Part shown: one piece after another, positions 15,196 through 23,015 of the stretch
How positions within the stretch are numbered: the stretch's first letter is position 1
How the letters are laid out: each line of letters begins with the position of its first letter
Assembly (NCBI GenBank): GCA_014730295.1
Contig: WJIN01000247.1
Coordinates: 1-23,255 of the forward strand
Reading direction: 5' to 3'
From: Promethearchaeota archaeon
GTDB lineage: Archaea > Asgardarchaeota > Lokiarchaeia > Sigynarchaeales > SOKP01
Length of the DNA stretch: 23,255 nt
Notes under the pieces: model-generated
Seen by the model: only the letters and a program-made list of their open reading frames with translations
The model's database searches: none
What the model was told of the DNA's origin: nothing
Made by a program: the position numbers and the translations under genes

Positions 15196-16209
15196 ATGAA
15201 AGGGGTATTTTTTGAGGGTAAAGATAATCTCGTCGTTAAGGATGATTTGCCACAACCTTCTATACAGACTGATGAGGTTTTAATAAAAGTACACTATTGT
15301 GGGGTGTGTGGCTCTGATGTGGAATCTTTTAAAACAGGCGTGTTGGAAACTCCTGGGATAATTATTGGGCATGAATTTTCTGGGGAAATTGTGGAAGTGG
15401 GTGAGGAAGTGAAAGGATGGAATAAAGGAGATAAAGTGACCGCAAATCCAGCTCTTCCTTGTGAAGAATGTTATTGGTGTGCCCATAATCAAGAAAATTT
15501 ATGTCGATGGTCAAGTGCGCTCGGCACGACGTATAACGGAGCAATGGCAGAATATATTAATGTCAAGGCAGAAAGATTGTTCAAGTTACCCGATAGTATT
15601 TCTCTAGAAGAAGGCGCTTTAATCGAGCCTCTTGCGGTGGCGTTATATGCAGTCCAAGACTCGGGATTTAAAATAGGGAAGTCATGCACAGTGATCGGCG
15701 CTGGAGGTATAGGACTATTTGCAATTCAAGTCCTTAATGCTGGAGGTGCGAGTCAAATTTGTGTACTTGAACCCGTCGAATCCAAACAAGAACTCGCGCT
15801 AAGCTTTGGGGCGACTAATGTGTTCTTCCCTGACAAATGGGGAAAAATAAATCGATTGACAGATAATATTGGTCCAGATTATATTTTTGATTGTGTGGGA
15901 ATTCCAGATACTATAATGACTTCGATGAAATTGATCAAAAGAGGAGGGACTATAACCTTGATTGGACTTCATACTGAGCCTTTCGAAATGAAAGGATTTA
16001 TGTCGATGGTGCTAAAAAGCGTGACGATGAAAGGTGTATTTGGGTATGTGAATGATACGTTTTCGACGGCTATAAATCTTGTAAGAATTGGTCATATTGA
16101 TTTGAAATCGATGATTTCCAGAATCGTTCCTTTGGAGGGGACACCCGAGCTTTTTGAGGAATTAGCGGAAAAAACCCATCAAGATATCAAGGTTCTGATA
16201 AAAATTTAA
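15196..16209 (+). CDS. Zinc-dependent medium-chain alcohol/polyol dehydrogenase
   Basis: 337 residues, typical of the MDR family (threonine, sorbitol and butanediol dehydrogenases). The catalytic zinc site is intact: C38 in CGVCGSD, H59-E60 in GHEFSGEIVEVG, and E144 in IEPLAVAL. The structural zinc site is complete: C89, C92, C95, C103 (PCEECYWCAHNQENLC). The Rossmann motif is GAGGIG (168-173), and an acidic residue (E192, VLEP) at the end of the second strand favours NAD over NADP. It should oxidise a secondary alcohol, polyol or threonine-like substrate in the cytosol; the exact substrate cannot be read. The closest neighbour downstream is an MFS transporter 97 nt away with its own promoter, so a joint uptake-and-oxidation role is possible but unproven. 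Confidence 0.92.
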   Translation: MKGVFFEGKDNLVVKDDLPQPSIQTDEVLIKVHYCGVCGSDVESFKTGVLETPGIIIGHEFSGEIVEVGEEVKGWNKGDKVTANPALPCEECYWCAHNQENLCRWSSALGTTYNGAMAEYINVKAERLFKLPDSISLEEGALIEPLAVALYAVQDSGFKIGKSCTVIGAGGIGLFAIQVLNAGGASQICVLEPVESKQELALSFGATNVFFPDKWGKINRLTDNIGPDYIFDCVGIPDTIMTSMKLIKRGGTITLIGLHTEPFEMKGFMSMVLKSVTMKGVFGYVNDTFSTAINLVRIGHIDLKSMISRIVPLEGTPELFEELAEKTHQDIKVLIKI

Positions 16210-16276
16210 CATATCTCTGAAATAAAACACTTTAGATATAGAGAACGCATCTGTAAAATATTTTTAGAATGAAATA

Positions 16277-16286
16277 TTTTTATAGG
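16277..16286 (+). promoter_or_regulatory. TATA box of a probably leaderless MFS gene
   Basis: TTTTTATAGG is centred about 26 nt before the ATG at 16307, and no Shine-Dalgarno lies between, so transcription likely starts at the start codon. Confidence 0.55.
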
Positions 16287-16306
16287 TATCTGGCTGCTCT
16301 GTAAAA

Positions 16307-17617
16307 ATGAAGAAAGATAATCATCCAAAGACCAAGACCCAAGAAAATAGATATACGAAAGATTTTAAATCTGTTATTAATAATGTAATCTTTAATAGTC
16401 TCGGCTTTTTCTTTCTGGAATTTATTATTCCTATTTATGCAAGCCAAGAACTAAATGCTACTGGATTCCAGATCGGTTTAATTTTTTCCGTTCAAACGAT
16501 TGGATTGATAATAAGCACGCTTTTTACCGGGTATTTAACCGATAAAGTCAAATCTAAGACTAATTTAATTCTATTGGGCTCATTTGGACGAGGTATCGCA
16601 TATTTTGTTCTATATTTTGCCATAGTTTTCAGATCATTAGTTTATATTGGAGTAAGCACATTTTTAATTGGATTTTTTGCGGGTTTCTTCTGGATCCCAT
16701 TCGATACAATCATCGCAGAAAAGTCTAATAAGGTTCATCGTTCACATGCCTATGGGAAACGAGATTCTGCGGTGGGGAAAGGACTTTTTATTGGGGGATT
16801 AGTGGGTTTCGGAATTCTAAGTATTGGCATCGAATTCTTGCCGGGAAATCTTTTTTTCACTTACTCTTCAATATTAATTTATGGCTTTTCCAATTTTGTT
16901 GCGGGTGTCCTATTCATCAATCGAGTAGATGAATCTCTTAAATTTTCCAATAACAATCCTAATGCAATCTCTGCTACTCATAGTGATGATGAATCTAAAT
17001 CTACCCAAAAAGCGGATATAGGAATCTTGATTGGGATTGGATTTCTAAGTGTGGTAATATTGATGAGTAATATCAATGGTTCTTTAGCAAAACCCTTTCT
17101 CAACGTATATGTTCTCGAAAAAATCGTTGATAATACGATATTTGCAATGCTCGCCTATATTCCGAGCGGAATTATCGCGATGTTCGTTGCTCCAAGGTTA
17201 GGTAGCGGGCTGGATAAAATAAGTCCAAAACTAGGAATCGTGACCATCAGCATCATAGGGGCTATTACAACCTGGGGTATAATAAATGTTGATAATATAA
17301 TTCTTTTTTCTATGCTACTCACTATTGACACGGCTATTGTTAATTTGAGTAATCTATTAATACTCAATCTCTATAGCAGAATAACAATCTCTAATCGAGG
17401 GAAATTGATGGGATTATATCAATTTTTAAGAAATGGAGGATTTATCTTGGGTCCATTATTGGGGGGATTAGCTGTTGATTTCTTAGACTTGACAGCTCCC
17501 TTTGCTATTTCAATTATCGTCGAACTGTGTTTAGTCCCGTTCTATCTAAGTTCAGTCCATTTTATAAAACCAAGATTAGAAGAATCATTTGAGGATTCAA
17601 GCTTGATAAGGAAATAA
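16307..17617 (+). CDS. MFS transporter (DHA1-like)
   Basis: 436 residues with 12 predicted membrane helices. After a 25-residue charged N-terminus, helix 1 begins at VINNVIFNSLGFFFLEFII. Motif A is GYLTDKVKSKTN between helices 2 and 3; FGRGIAYFVLY and FLIGFFAGFFWIPF follow. A hydrophilic loop of about 35 residues (FSNNNPNAISATHSDDESK region, near 205-240) separates the two six-helix halves. The C-terminal half keeps GKLMGLYQFLRNGGFILGP. The second half of the fold resembles drug- or sugar-type exporters, but the substrate is unknown. Translation is probably leaderless. It ends 68 nt before the convergent membrane-protein gene. Confidence 0.88.
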   Translation: MKKDNHPKTKTQENRYTKDFKSVINNVIFNSLGFFFLEFIIPIYASQELNATGFQIGLIFSVQTIGLIISTLFTGYLTDKVKSKTNLILLGSFGRGIAYFVLYFAIVFRSLVYIGVSTFLIGFFAGFFWIPFDTIIAEKSNKVHRSHAYGKRDSAVGKGLFIGGLVGFGILSIGIEFLPGNLFFTYSSILIYGFSNFVAGVLFINRVDESLKFSNNNPNAISATHSDDESKSTQKADIGILIGIGFLSVVILMSNINGSLAKPFLNVYVLEKIVDNTIFAMLAYIPSGIIAMFVAPRLGSGLDKISPKLGIVTISIIGAITTWGIINVDNIILFSMLLTIDTAIVNLSNLLILNLYSRITISNRGKLMGLYQFLRNGGFILGPLLGGLAVDFLDLTAPFAISIIVELCLVPFYLSSVHFIKPRLEESFEDSSLIRK

Positions 17618-17685
17618 GATCATCAAGATTGCAGATAGATAGGTTGGGAATAAAAAAATATAAGAAAAATACAAATAATATAAAA

Positions 17686-18627
17686 TCATTCGCTCGGTTG
17701 CTTTTCCTCTATTAAATCGTGAAAATCTGGAACATTTATATAGGGAATATCTTTTTCTTCCAAATGCTTATGGATTCTTTTCATATTTTTATCGAAATTC
17801 ATCTCGTAGAAAATCATTGGGATTGCATATAACCCAGGGATTAGGAACGGCAGGAATATTAAAATTAGAGGGATCAATAAGGAAGCTCCACTTGGATCAT
17901 AATTTATAACCCATGTAAGTGTATTGAAGAAGAGATTGAAATATACTAAGATCGTTGAGAAACTGATAGAATATTCTATGAAATCTCGGAAAATCCGATT
18001 TACTCCCTCTATATCTGGGTTTTTCCTTTTCCTCGTAAATTTCCTATAAGCAATTAGTCCCGCATCTTCCAAGTTCCAAATGGGAAAATAGATTATCACA
18101 ATTAAAAAGCTAAAAAAGAAAGTTGCTAAAAAGATTGCTTCTGCACGAAATAAGGTTATAGCCATTCCTGGATCACCCGTAATTTGACGAAATACTGGCG
18201 TAAGTCCAAATTGCATTATTCCAGTGGCAATCACAAAACTTAAGAAACTTCCTTTCAATAATCGTAAGAATATTTTTCCCGTACTAATGTGGCCTTTATT
18301 TGGATTAATTCCATAAATGGGCTTTTTTCTTAATACATAGAATGATTTATGGAGTCTCATATAAAATCGCGTAGAATATGGGCTTAAATATTGCATTCCA
18401 ATATAAACTCCTAACGGAATTAGGTATAACAATAGAATGTCAGACCATAATGGACCGGGTATAATCTTTACGAAGTGGGTCACGAATTCCTCTGGGATCC
18501 CCAGCCCAAATAATATATTGGGAAATCTGGCAAGGAGGAAAATTACTCCGTATAGAAGAATTGTTAGAATAAAACATATATATATCGGGATGAATTTCTT
18601 TTTGAAGAGAGATGATACTTTTGACAT
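17686..18627 (-). CDS. Six-helix membrane protein of unknown function
   Basis: 313 residues from the ATG at 18627; an upstream in-frame TTG at 18660 would add 11 residues. After a basic start (MSKVSSLFKKKF) about six hydrophobic helices follow, including IYICFILTILLYGVIFLLA, LLLYLIPLGVYIG, ITLFRAEAIFLATFFFSFLI and LLIPLILIFLPFLIPGLYAI. Between helices 2 and 3 is a basic loop (RLHKSFYVLRKKP). The tail is soluble and charged (KRIHKHLEEKDIPYINVPDF). No family is recognised. The gene diverges from the sensor/longin-roadblock operon, so a shared control region (18661-18803) is possible. Confidence 0.7.
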   Translation of the reverse strand: MSKVSSLFKKKFIPIYICFILTILLYGVIFLLARFPNILFGLGIPEEFVTHFVKIIPGPLWSDILLLYLIPLGVYIGMQYLSPYSTRFYMRLHKSFYVLRKKPIYGINPNKGHISTGKIFLRLLKGSFLSFVIATGIMQFGLTPVFRQITGDPGMAITLFRAEAIFLATFFFSFLIVIIYFPIWNLEDAGLIAYRKFTRKRKNPDIEGVNRIFRDFIEYSISFSTILVYFNLFFNTLTWVINYDPSGASLLIPLILIFLPFLIPGLYAIPMIFYEMNFDKNMKRIHKHLEEKDIPYINVPDFHDLIEEKQPSE

Positions 18628-18709
18628 TTTTTTTAATCTGATTTTTATAGGATAGATCAAACTAATTATTATTAAATCAATCGGAATTATACTTCAATTC
18701 ATCTTGAGG

Positions 18710-18773
18710 ATAACTAAAGTATAAATTCGCGTATTTTTTTATTGGTTATAACAATTAGAATATGTTAACTAAA
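18710..18773 (+). promoter_or_regulatory. Promoter region with repeated WTAACTAAA element
   Basis: TATAAATT at 18720-18727 preceded by AACTAAAG suits a TATA box with its upstream element for the operon starting at 18804, with a ~54-nt leader. WTAACTAAA occurs at 18710-18718 and again at 18765-18773, and a perfect GTTATAAC palindrome lies between them (18745-18752). These may bind a regulator shared with the divergent membrane-protein gene. Confidence 0.35.
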
Positions 18774-18803
18774 ATTGGTATATAGAATAATTAGGAGATA
18801 AGA

Positions 18804-19376
18804 ATGGTACCAGATATATGGTTTTATACAGTTTTGGGGATTTTAATCGCATTTATTGTGTTCTTTGTTGGTTTTATGGCTTGGCTGAAAACTAAATTCC
18901 CTCATCCTCTAATGATGAGAGTGCTCTCTACTTTGCATTCTGCGCTTTTTGGATATGAGAAAGCGATGATCGAATTAATCGGAGGACGGGGATATAAAAG
19001 TCATGTGTTTCCCGAAATTGTTAAAACAATGAAAACTATAAAAGATGAGGATCCAAAAATATCAAGTCTTTTTGATTCTAAAAATCCCAAAGAAGCGATG
19101 GAAACATGGATGGAAATTTTAAAAATGACGGGAATAACAAAGACTGGACATATTGTCGAAAATGGAGAGGATAAATATCAAATTGTCATACCCGATTGTT
19201 CTCTTTCAAATCCCATCCATGAAATAATTGGAGATCAAAAGGGGATTTGTCCTATGGCGTTAATTCTCGCCTCCTCCACTGCGATTGCTGATGAATCCAC
19301 ACCCATCGAAATAGATTACAGCTCATTCACACCAACTGGAACTAAAACGGATATTCAATTCATTAAAGAAGAATAA
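18804..19376 (+). CDS. Membrane-anchored protein, possibly V4R/methanogen-output-domain-like
   Basis: 190 residues. One N-terminal membrane helix (about residues 7-28, FYTVLGILIAFIVFFVGFMAWL) is followed by a soluble domain. That domain starts with two helices (HSALFGYEKAMIELIGGRGYKSH) and later has a PEAMETW-like helix (NPKEAMETWMEILKM), an IVIPDCS strand with Cys, and DQKGICPMALILASS with a conserved-looking Cys-Pro. This order of glycine-rich helix, Cys strand and CP motif resembles the small-molecule-binding V4R and methanogen-output-domain families, but the match is by eye only. A clear AGGAGAT Shine-Dalgarno precedes the ATG. The stop is 23 nt from the ATG of the longin-roadblock gene, so they are one operon. 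A sensor-plus-effector pair is inferred. Confidence 0.65.
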   Translation: MVPDIWFYTVLGILIAFIVFFVGFMAWLKTKFPHPLMMRVLSTLHSALFGYEKAMIELIGGRGYKSHVFPEIVKTMKTIKDEDPKISSLFDSKNPKEAMETWMEILKMTGITKTGHIVENGEDKYQIVIPDCSLSNPIHEIIGDQKGICPMALILASSTAIADESTPIEIDYSSFTPTGTKTDIQFIKEE

Positions 19377-19399
19377 AACATTATCCATAGTTGTTTGAA

Positions 19400-20143
19400 A
19401 TGATAAAATCATATTTGATCATATCTAAAGACGGCTTGCCTCTGTTTACAATTAGCCCGAATGACTCCTTTACAGATAATTCTTTGATTGGGTGCTTCCT
19501 AAGTGCCATTCAGAATTTTGCGAAGGAGGTAGGAAATAGCTGTATTGATTCGATTAATATGGATTCCTATACTTTTTATTATTCCGCACGTGATCCTATC
19601 TTTTCAATAGTTGCCGCAGATCCGTCTGATGAGATCGATAATCGGATATATAAGATCATCGCAGAGCGGTTAAGCAGGGCATTTTTACAAAAGTATCCAA
19701 AAGAGGCGATTGACGCTCAGAAGGATGAGATGGCTGCGTTCAATGATTTTAAGGAGGAATATGAGAAAATCTCAACTGAAATCGAAAAACTAAAAAAACA
19801 AAATAATAGAGATTTTATTTTGAATTATTTCCAGCAAGCCGCGAGTGATGAAAATATCAAAGGTATAATTGTATTCGATCTTAAAAATGATAAAGTGATA
19901 GCAAGCGATGTACCACCCGATATAACTGAAAAGAGTTTTGAATCCTTTAGTTCTATGTTGTTTAATTTCATAGATCGTATGGGTAATGAACTCAAGGCAG
20001 GGAAAATTAATGAAGTATTAATGAGAGCAGAAAAACATTGGATTGGTGGGTTTCGAAAGGGAGATATGGCAGTTTTCACTATATTTTCGCATGAATTTTT
20101 TGGAAATATAATTCCCGATTTCATTACAACTAAGATTTCTTGA
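19400..20143 (+). CDS. Longin-like plus roadblock/LC7-like fusion protein
   Basis: 247 residues from the ATG at 19400 (an in-frame TTG at 19391 adds three). Residues 1-100 have the longin order: paired strands SYLIISKDGLPLFTIS, helix LIGCFLSAIQNFAKEV, strands SCIDSINMDSYTFYYS and PIFSIVAAD, and helix RIYKIIAERLSRAFLQKYP. A charged, coiled-coil-like linker (about 105-140) leads to a roadblock-like domain: NIKGIIVFDLKNDKVIASDVP, a long amphipathic helix, GKINEVLMRAEKHWIGGF, and AVFTIFS. Both folds regulate small GTPases or traffic coats in eukaryotes and MglB-type systems, and both are expanded in Asgard archaea. No GTPase gene is in the window. The short gap to the membrane-anchored gene upstream indicates co-expression. 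The two-domain assignment rests on pattern, not on a search. Confidence 0.65.
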   Translation: MIKSYLIISKDGLPLFTISPNDSFTDNSLIGCFLSAIQNFAKEVGNSCIDSINMDSYTFYYSARDPIFSIVAADPSDEIDNRIYKIIAERLSRAFLQKYPKEAIDAQKDEMAAFNDFKEEYEKISTEIEKLKKQNNRDFILNYFQQAASDENIKGIIVFDLKNDKVIASDVPPDITEKSFESFSSMLFNFIDRMGNELKAGKINEVLMRAEKHWIGGFRKGDMAVFTIFSHEFFGNIIPDFITTKIS

Positions 20144-20199
20144 TTTTATTACTTCTTTGCTTAATTCATTTATTTTTTCTTTTATTTCTACTAATGCTT

Positions 20200-20343
20200 T
20201 TATATATTAATTGGTAAATTTTGTCCTTTCTGATTGATTTGTTCCTTTAGTTCCGAATTAAAAAGCTTTATTTCATCCCATAACCAATTCAATAAACGCA
20301 TTTTTGAATTATAAATTTCCATTTCTGATTCCAGTATCTCCAT
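20200..20343 (-). CDS. Possible 47-residue helical protein
   Basis: A minus-strand frame from ATG 20343 to TAA 20200 encodes a 47-residue peptide starting MEILESEMEIYNSKMRLLNW and ending in QNLPINI. It is amphipathic, probably one long helix. On the minus strand TGTTATAAATAG lies about 31 nt upstream of the ATG, a usable TATA box. It lies downstream of the coiled-coil gene on the same strand. It is too short to identify a family; coding status is moderate. Confidence 0.45.
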   Translation of the reverse strand: MEILESEMEIYNSKMRLLNWLWDEIKLFNSELKEQINQKGQNLPINI

Positions 20344-20474
20344 CTTAATACCCCATAAATTCTAAAATCTATTTATAACAAATATAACAAAGAAAATGAT
20401 TATTAAAGAGAGTAATATGGAGGTATATGGTCTATATATCTGGACACCTTACAATAAAAAATAGAAGTAAATTT

Positions 20475-20885
20475 TTAGAAAAATTGAGTTTTAATCTTTT
20501 CCAAATCATAAGCAAGATTTTCGATTGGTTCCTCTTCCACAATAATTTTATCCAATTTTTCTATAAGCTGGTCTGGAAAAAGATCTACTTCATTCATAGA
20601 ATCTCGATATTCTTTGATTTGGGAAGTTACACTATACTCGCTGGTGCTTCGTTTGCTGTCGAATTCATTCATAACCGCTTGTTCAAAGGATTGGTATATC
20701 GTATCCATGAGATCTTTCTTAAAAGTTTCCACCTCGTTTGATACATCCGAGATCTTCCTATCATATTTCTTATTTATTTCTCCAATCTCATTATCGCGTT
20801 TTTCTTCCAATTCTTTTATCTTTGGCTCAATTTCTTGTTCAAGTTTTCTTAATTCTTCAATTTTACTTAGAATCTGTTCTGCCAT
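20475..20885 (-). CDS. Coiled-coil protein of unknown function
   Basis: 136 residues. The first ~65 (SKIEELRKLEQEIEPKIKEL and on) form a heptad-rich charged coiled coil; the remainder is acidic and less regular, ending in LAYDLEKIKTQFF. TAGGGAG precedes the ATG at 20885 with good spacing. The look recalls the peripheral-stalk subunits (E/H) of archaeal A-type ATP synthase, but no ATPase gene is near and the length and C-terminus fit poorly. It lacks the beta hairpin region expected of prefoldin. It may be co-transcribed with the 85-residue gene upstream (80-nt gap). Confidence 0.65.
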   Translation of the reverse strand: MAEQILSKIEELRKLEQEIEPKIKELEEKRDNEIGEINKKYDRKISDVSNEVETFKKDLMDTIYQSFEQAVMNEFDSKRSTSEYSVTSQIKEYRDSMNEVDLFPDQLIEKLDKIIVEEEPIENLAYDLEKIKTQFF

Positions 20886-20965
20886 ATAAACTCCCTATCT
20901 AATTCTTTTTAATGGGATGTGGGTAATATTAATATTTAACTTTTTTTATCAGCTATAATTTTGAA

Positions 20966-21223
20966 TTATTTGTAAATTAGGGCTTTTTCTTCTTGTTGTT
21001 GCGTAAATAATTCGCTTAAAATCAAGATTTTCTTTACTAACACGCTCTTGCTTGTAATAAAATTTACCTTATATATTTTTAAAACTCCATCATCTTTTTG
21101 AGGAATGCGTGTTAAAATATCTTCTATTGCCTCTTCTATTGAAAAACTCTCAACTCGTATATATTTCTTTATCTTGCCCCTAAATTTAGCCACATAAAAC
21201 TGTTTTAACCCTTTCATAACCAT
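20966..21223 (-). CDS. Small basic protein of unknown function
   Basis: 85 residues, basic. It starts MVMKGLKQFYVAKFRGKIKK, then VESFSIEEAIEDILTRI, a strand-helix pattern slightly like the archaeal ribosomal protein LX/L18a family (strand, strand, 'EEA' helix). The resemblance is weak and the C-terminal half (ILILSELFTQQQEEKALIYK) does not support it. A second ATG at 21217 is an alternative start, with GAGATGGT ahead of it. An 18-bp palindrome (21251-21268) and a TATA-like TTTTTATAAGGG (about 21303-21314, minus) lie upstream, so it seems to have its own regulated promoter. Confidence 0.55.
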   Translation of the reverse strand: MVMKGLKQFYVAKFRGKIKKYIRVESFSIEEAIEDILTRIPQKDDGVLKIYKVNFITSKSVLVKKILILSELFTQQQEEKALIYK

Positions 21224-21250
21224 CTCGATATTATGATAAATACAATATTA

Positions 21251-21268
21251 TTGACTTGAATAAGTCAA
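21251..21268 (-). promoter_or_regulatory. 18-bp palindromic operator-like site
   Basis: TTGACTT-GAAT-AAGTCAA, perfect 7-bp arms. It lies 28 nt before the start of the 85-residue gene and just downstream of the transcription start expected from the minus-strand TATA box TTTTTATAAGGG, the position where a repressor would block transcription. The regulator is unknown. Confidence 0.45.
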
Positions 21269-21426
21269 CAAAATATGGATAAGGTTTTGACTATTTAAAT
21301 CTGCCCTTATAAAAACATTTATAAATCCATTTAAAGAAGAATGCGTGTTTTTTAAAAAATCGTGTAAAAAAGAATATAATTTAGCCTAAATTCTCTAAAA
21401 TAATTAAATGAGATAGTTGATATCAT

Positions 21427-22335
21427 ATGCCTAAAAAAATTAAAATCCCAGAACCAAAATCGAATCTACCGTTCATTGATGCGCACTGTCATCTTCCATT
21501 TCCAAGACCAAAAAAAAATGATAAGTTACCCTCAGATATTGCCCAAATTAAAGATTATTTTGAAAAGGGAGGTCTATACTTGATCACGAGTTCCATAGAT
21601 TTAGAGACTTTGAAAATGACCATAGATTTTATGGAAAAGACAGATAAAAACTACGGTTTTACAGTTGGTTGGGCTCCGCAAACCGTCACTTATACCTCAA
21701 GAAATAAATATGATGAAAAATGGGAAGAATGGATAGAATATGTACTACAAAATCCAGAAAAATACTTAGCTATTGGGGAAATTGGACTGGATTTCCATCA
21801 TGCAAAAACATTAGAAAAGCGAAAGAAGCAAGTAGAGGAGTTAGAAAAGATTTTAGAAACCACTAAAGATATAGGTAAGCCCTATACGCTCCACGTAAGA
21901 AATCCCGCACCCCATGAATATGATAAGGATCATCCTAAGCATAAATTCAATCAGCCGGATGGAGCCACCAAAGAGATGTTGAGGATTTTGGATGATAATA
22001 AAATAGATCCAAATAGAGTTATGTTTCATTGTTTTTCGGGTCCAATGGAATATGGAATATCTTTACCTAAGAAAGGTTTCATATTATCCGTGCCGAGTTC
22101 GGCATATGGATATAGGAATTGGAGAGAAAATACAACAAACTCTCCTTTAGATTTTTTGGTAACTGAGACCGATAGCTATTATCAACATCCATATAAAAGG
22201 GGTCCGTATAACGTACCCGCAAATGTTTGTTATTCAATCGCAGCGATTGCTTATTCTCATAATGTTTCTCAAGAAGAAGTTGCAGAAAAAACAACACAAA
22301 ATGCAATTGACTTTTTTAATTTAGACATAGAATAA
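21427..22335 (+). CDS. TatD family metal-dependent hydrolase
   Basis: 302 residues with all TatD metal ligands: H20 and H22 (DAHCHL), E118 (IGEIGLDFH), H156 (HVRNP), H201 (FHCFSG) and D249 (ETDSYY). The terminal RGPYNVPANV motif also fits. TatD enzymes are TIM-barrel amidohydrolase-fold nucleases (3'-5' exonuclease or DNase in bacteria and eukaryotes); archaeal members are poorly characterised and may act on other phosphoesters or amides. The protein is cytosolic. Compared with E. coli TatD (about 260 residues) it is longer, with a basic N-terminal extension (KKIKIPEPKS) and an insertion after the HVRNP motif (EYDKDHPKHKFNQPDG). The ATG at 21427 has only a weak GAGATAG upstream; a TATA-like AATATAAT lies at 21373-21380. 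Confidence 0.88.
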   Translation: MPKKIKIPEPKSNLPFIDAHCHLPFPRPKKNDKLPSDIAQIKDYFEKGGLYLITSSIDLETLKMTIDFMEKTDKNYGFTVGWAPQTVTYTSRNKYDEKWEEWIEYVLQNPEKYLAIGEIGLDFHHAKTLEKRKKQVEELEKILETTKDIGKPYTLHVRNPAPHEYDKDHPKHKFNQPDGATKEMLRILDDNKIDPNRVMFHCFSGPMEYGISLPKKGFILSVPSSAYGYRNWRENTTNSPLDFLVTETDSYYQHPYKRGPYNVPANVCYSIAAIAYSHNVSQEEVAEKTTQNAIDFFNLDIE

Positions 22336-22480
22336 AAATTTACTAGCTAGAGTAATCTAAATTGTGAAAATAGTGTGATTCCGATCATCCAACCAATAAT
22401 TTAAATATCTAACTATCTTAATTTAAATTACAAAATCCAATAAAAATTTTTTAAATATTAAAAAAGATGTTATAATTTTT

Positions 22481-22486
22481 GGTGAG
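22481..22486 (+). promoter_or_regulatory. Shine-Dalgarno GGTGAG that selects a TTG start
   Basis: GGTGAG followed by ATTT then TTG at 22491; spacing suits initiation there rather than at the downstream ATG (22503) or the TTG/GTG codons that overlap it. Confidence 0.4.
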
Positions 22487-22490
22487 ATTT

Positions 22491-22982
22491 TTGAATTATA
22501 AGATGAAATTAGGTGTAATATTAACAATATTTAGTGTTCTTATCTTAGCTATTGTTCCTTCATTAGCATCTGCATATTTAGATTCTGGAGATGGAGGTGG
22601 TTCAAGGTTAATTGGTGTAGCCTCTCATCGCGCAGATTGGTTTCCTGATGATCCAAACATCTACGTTGAAGTAACTTTATATGTTTATGATACTCACTGT
22701 TCTTATACATATGAAATAGGTACAACTTGGAATACAATCTCGGTATATAATGCAGAAACAAGTCTTAAGTATGATTCTCCAGAGGAGGGGATCATTACAG
22801 CAACAGTTCATAGGAGATTTGGTTATTTAGTTATTTTTTGGCCTGTTGTTGTCGATATAAAATGTCAAGTACATTATAATGAAAATACGGGATTAGTCTA
22901 TTTTTCAGAGATTATACGTGATAATGCAGCTGAAGTAGCTCAAGCATTAATGGAGAATACACCATGGGATCAACTTGGTTAA
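22491..22982 (+). CDS. Small secreted protein with signal peptide
   Basis: 163 residues from the TTG at 22491, chosen because GGTGAG (22481-22486) lies five bases before it; other in-frame starts are TTG 22479, GTG 22482 and ATG 22503. The N-terminus is a signal peptide: MNYKMK, a hydrophobic core (GVILTIFSVLILAIV), and an ASA cleavage site near residue 28. The mature part (about 135 residues) begins with a glycine/aspartate-rich stretch (DSGDGGG) and seems rich in beta strands, with two cysteines (DTHCSYTY, DIKCQVHY) that could form a disulfide outside the cell. The last ~20 residues are helical (AAEVAQALMEN). No family is recognised. A T8 tract follows the stop. Confidence 0.65.
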   Translation: MNYKMKLGVILTIFSVLILAIVPSLASAYLDSGDGGGSRLIGVASHRADWFPDDPNIYVEVTLYVYDTHCSYTYEIGTTWNTISVYNAETSLKYDSPEEGIITATVHRRFGYLVIFWPVVVDIKCQVHYNENTGLVYFSEIIRDNAAEVAQALMENTPWDQLG

Positions 22983-23007
22983 TTAATTTCGGTTTTAATT
23001 AATTAAA

Positions 23008-23015
23008 TTTTTTTT
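23008..23015 (+). terminator. T8 terminator tract
   Basis: Eight T about 25 nt after the stop of the secreted-protein gene, in a T-rich context. The remaining bases to the window end hold no convincing gene, only an imperfect hairpin around 23183-23210. Confidence 0.5.

Noticed and set aside
20427..20741. Plus-strand frame opposite the coiled-coil gene
   Set aside because: The minus-strand product has regular heptads and a Shine-Dalgarno site; the plus-strand frame has neither.
20475..20885. Assignment of the 136-residue coiled coil as ATP synthase subunit H/E or prefoldin
   Set aside because: Coiled coils look alike; there are no ATPase genes nearby and the prefoldin core region is missing.
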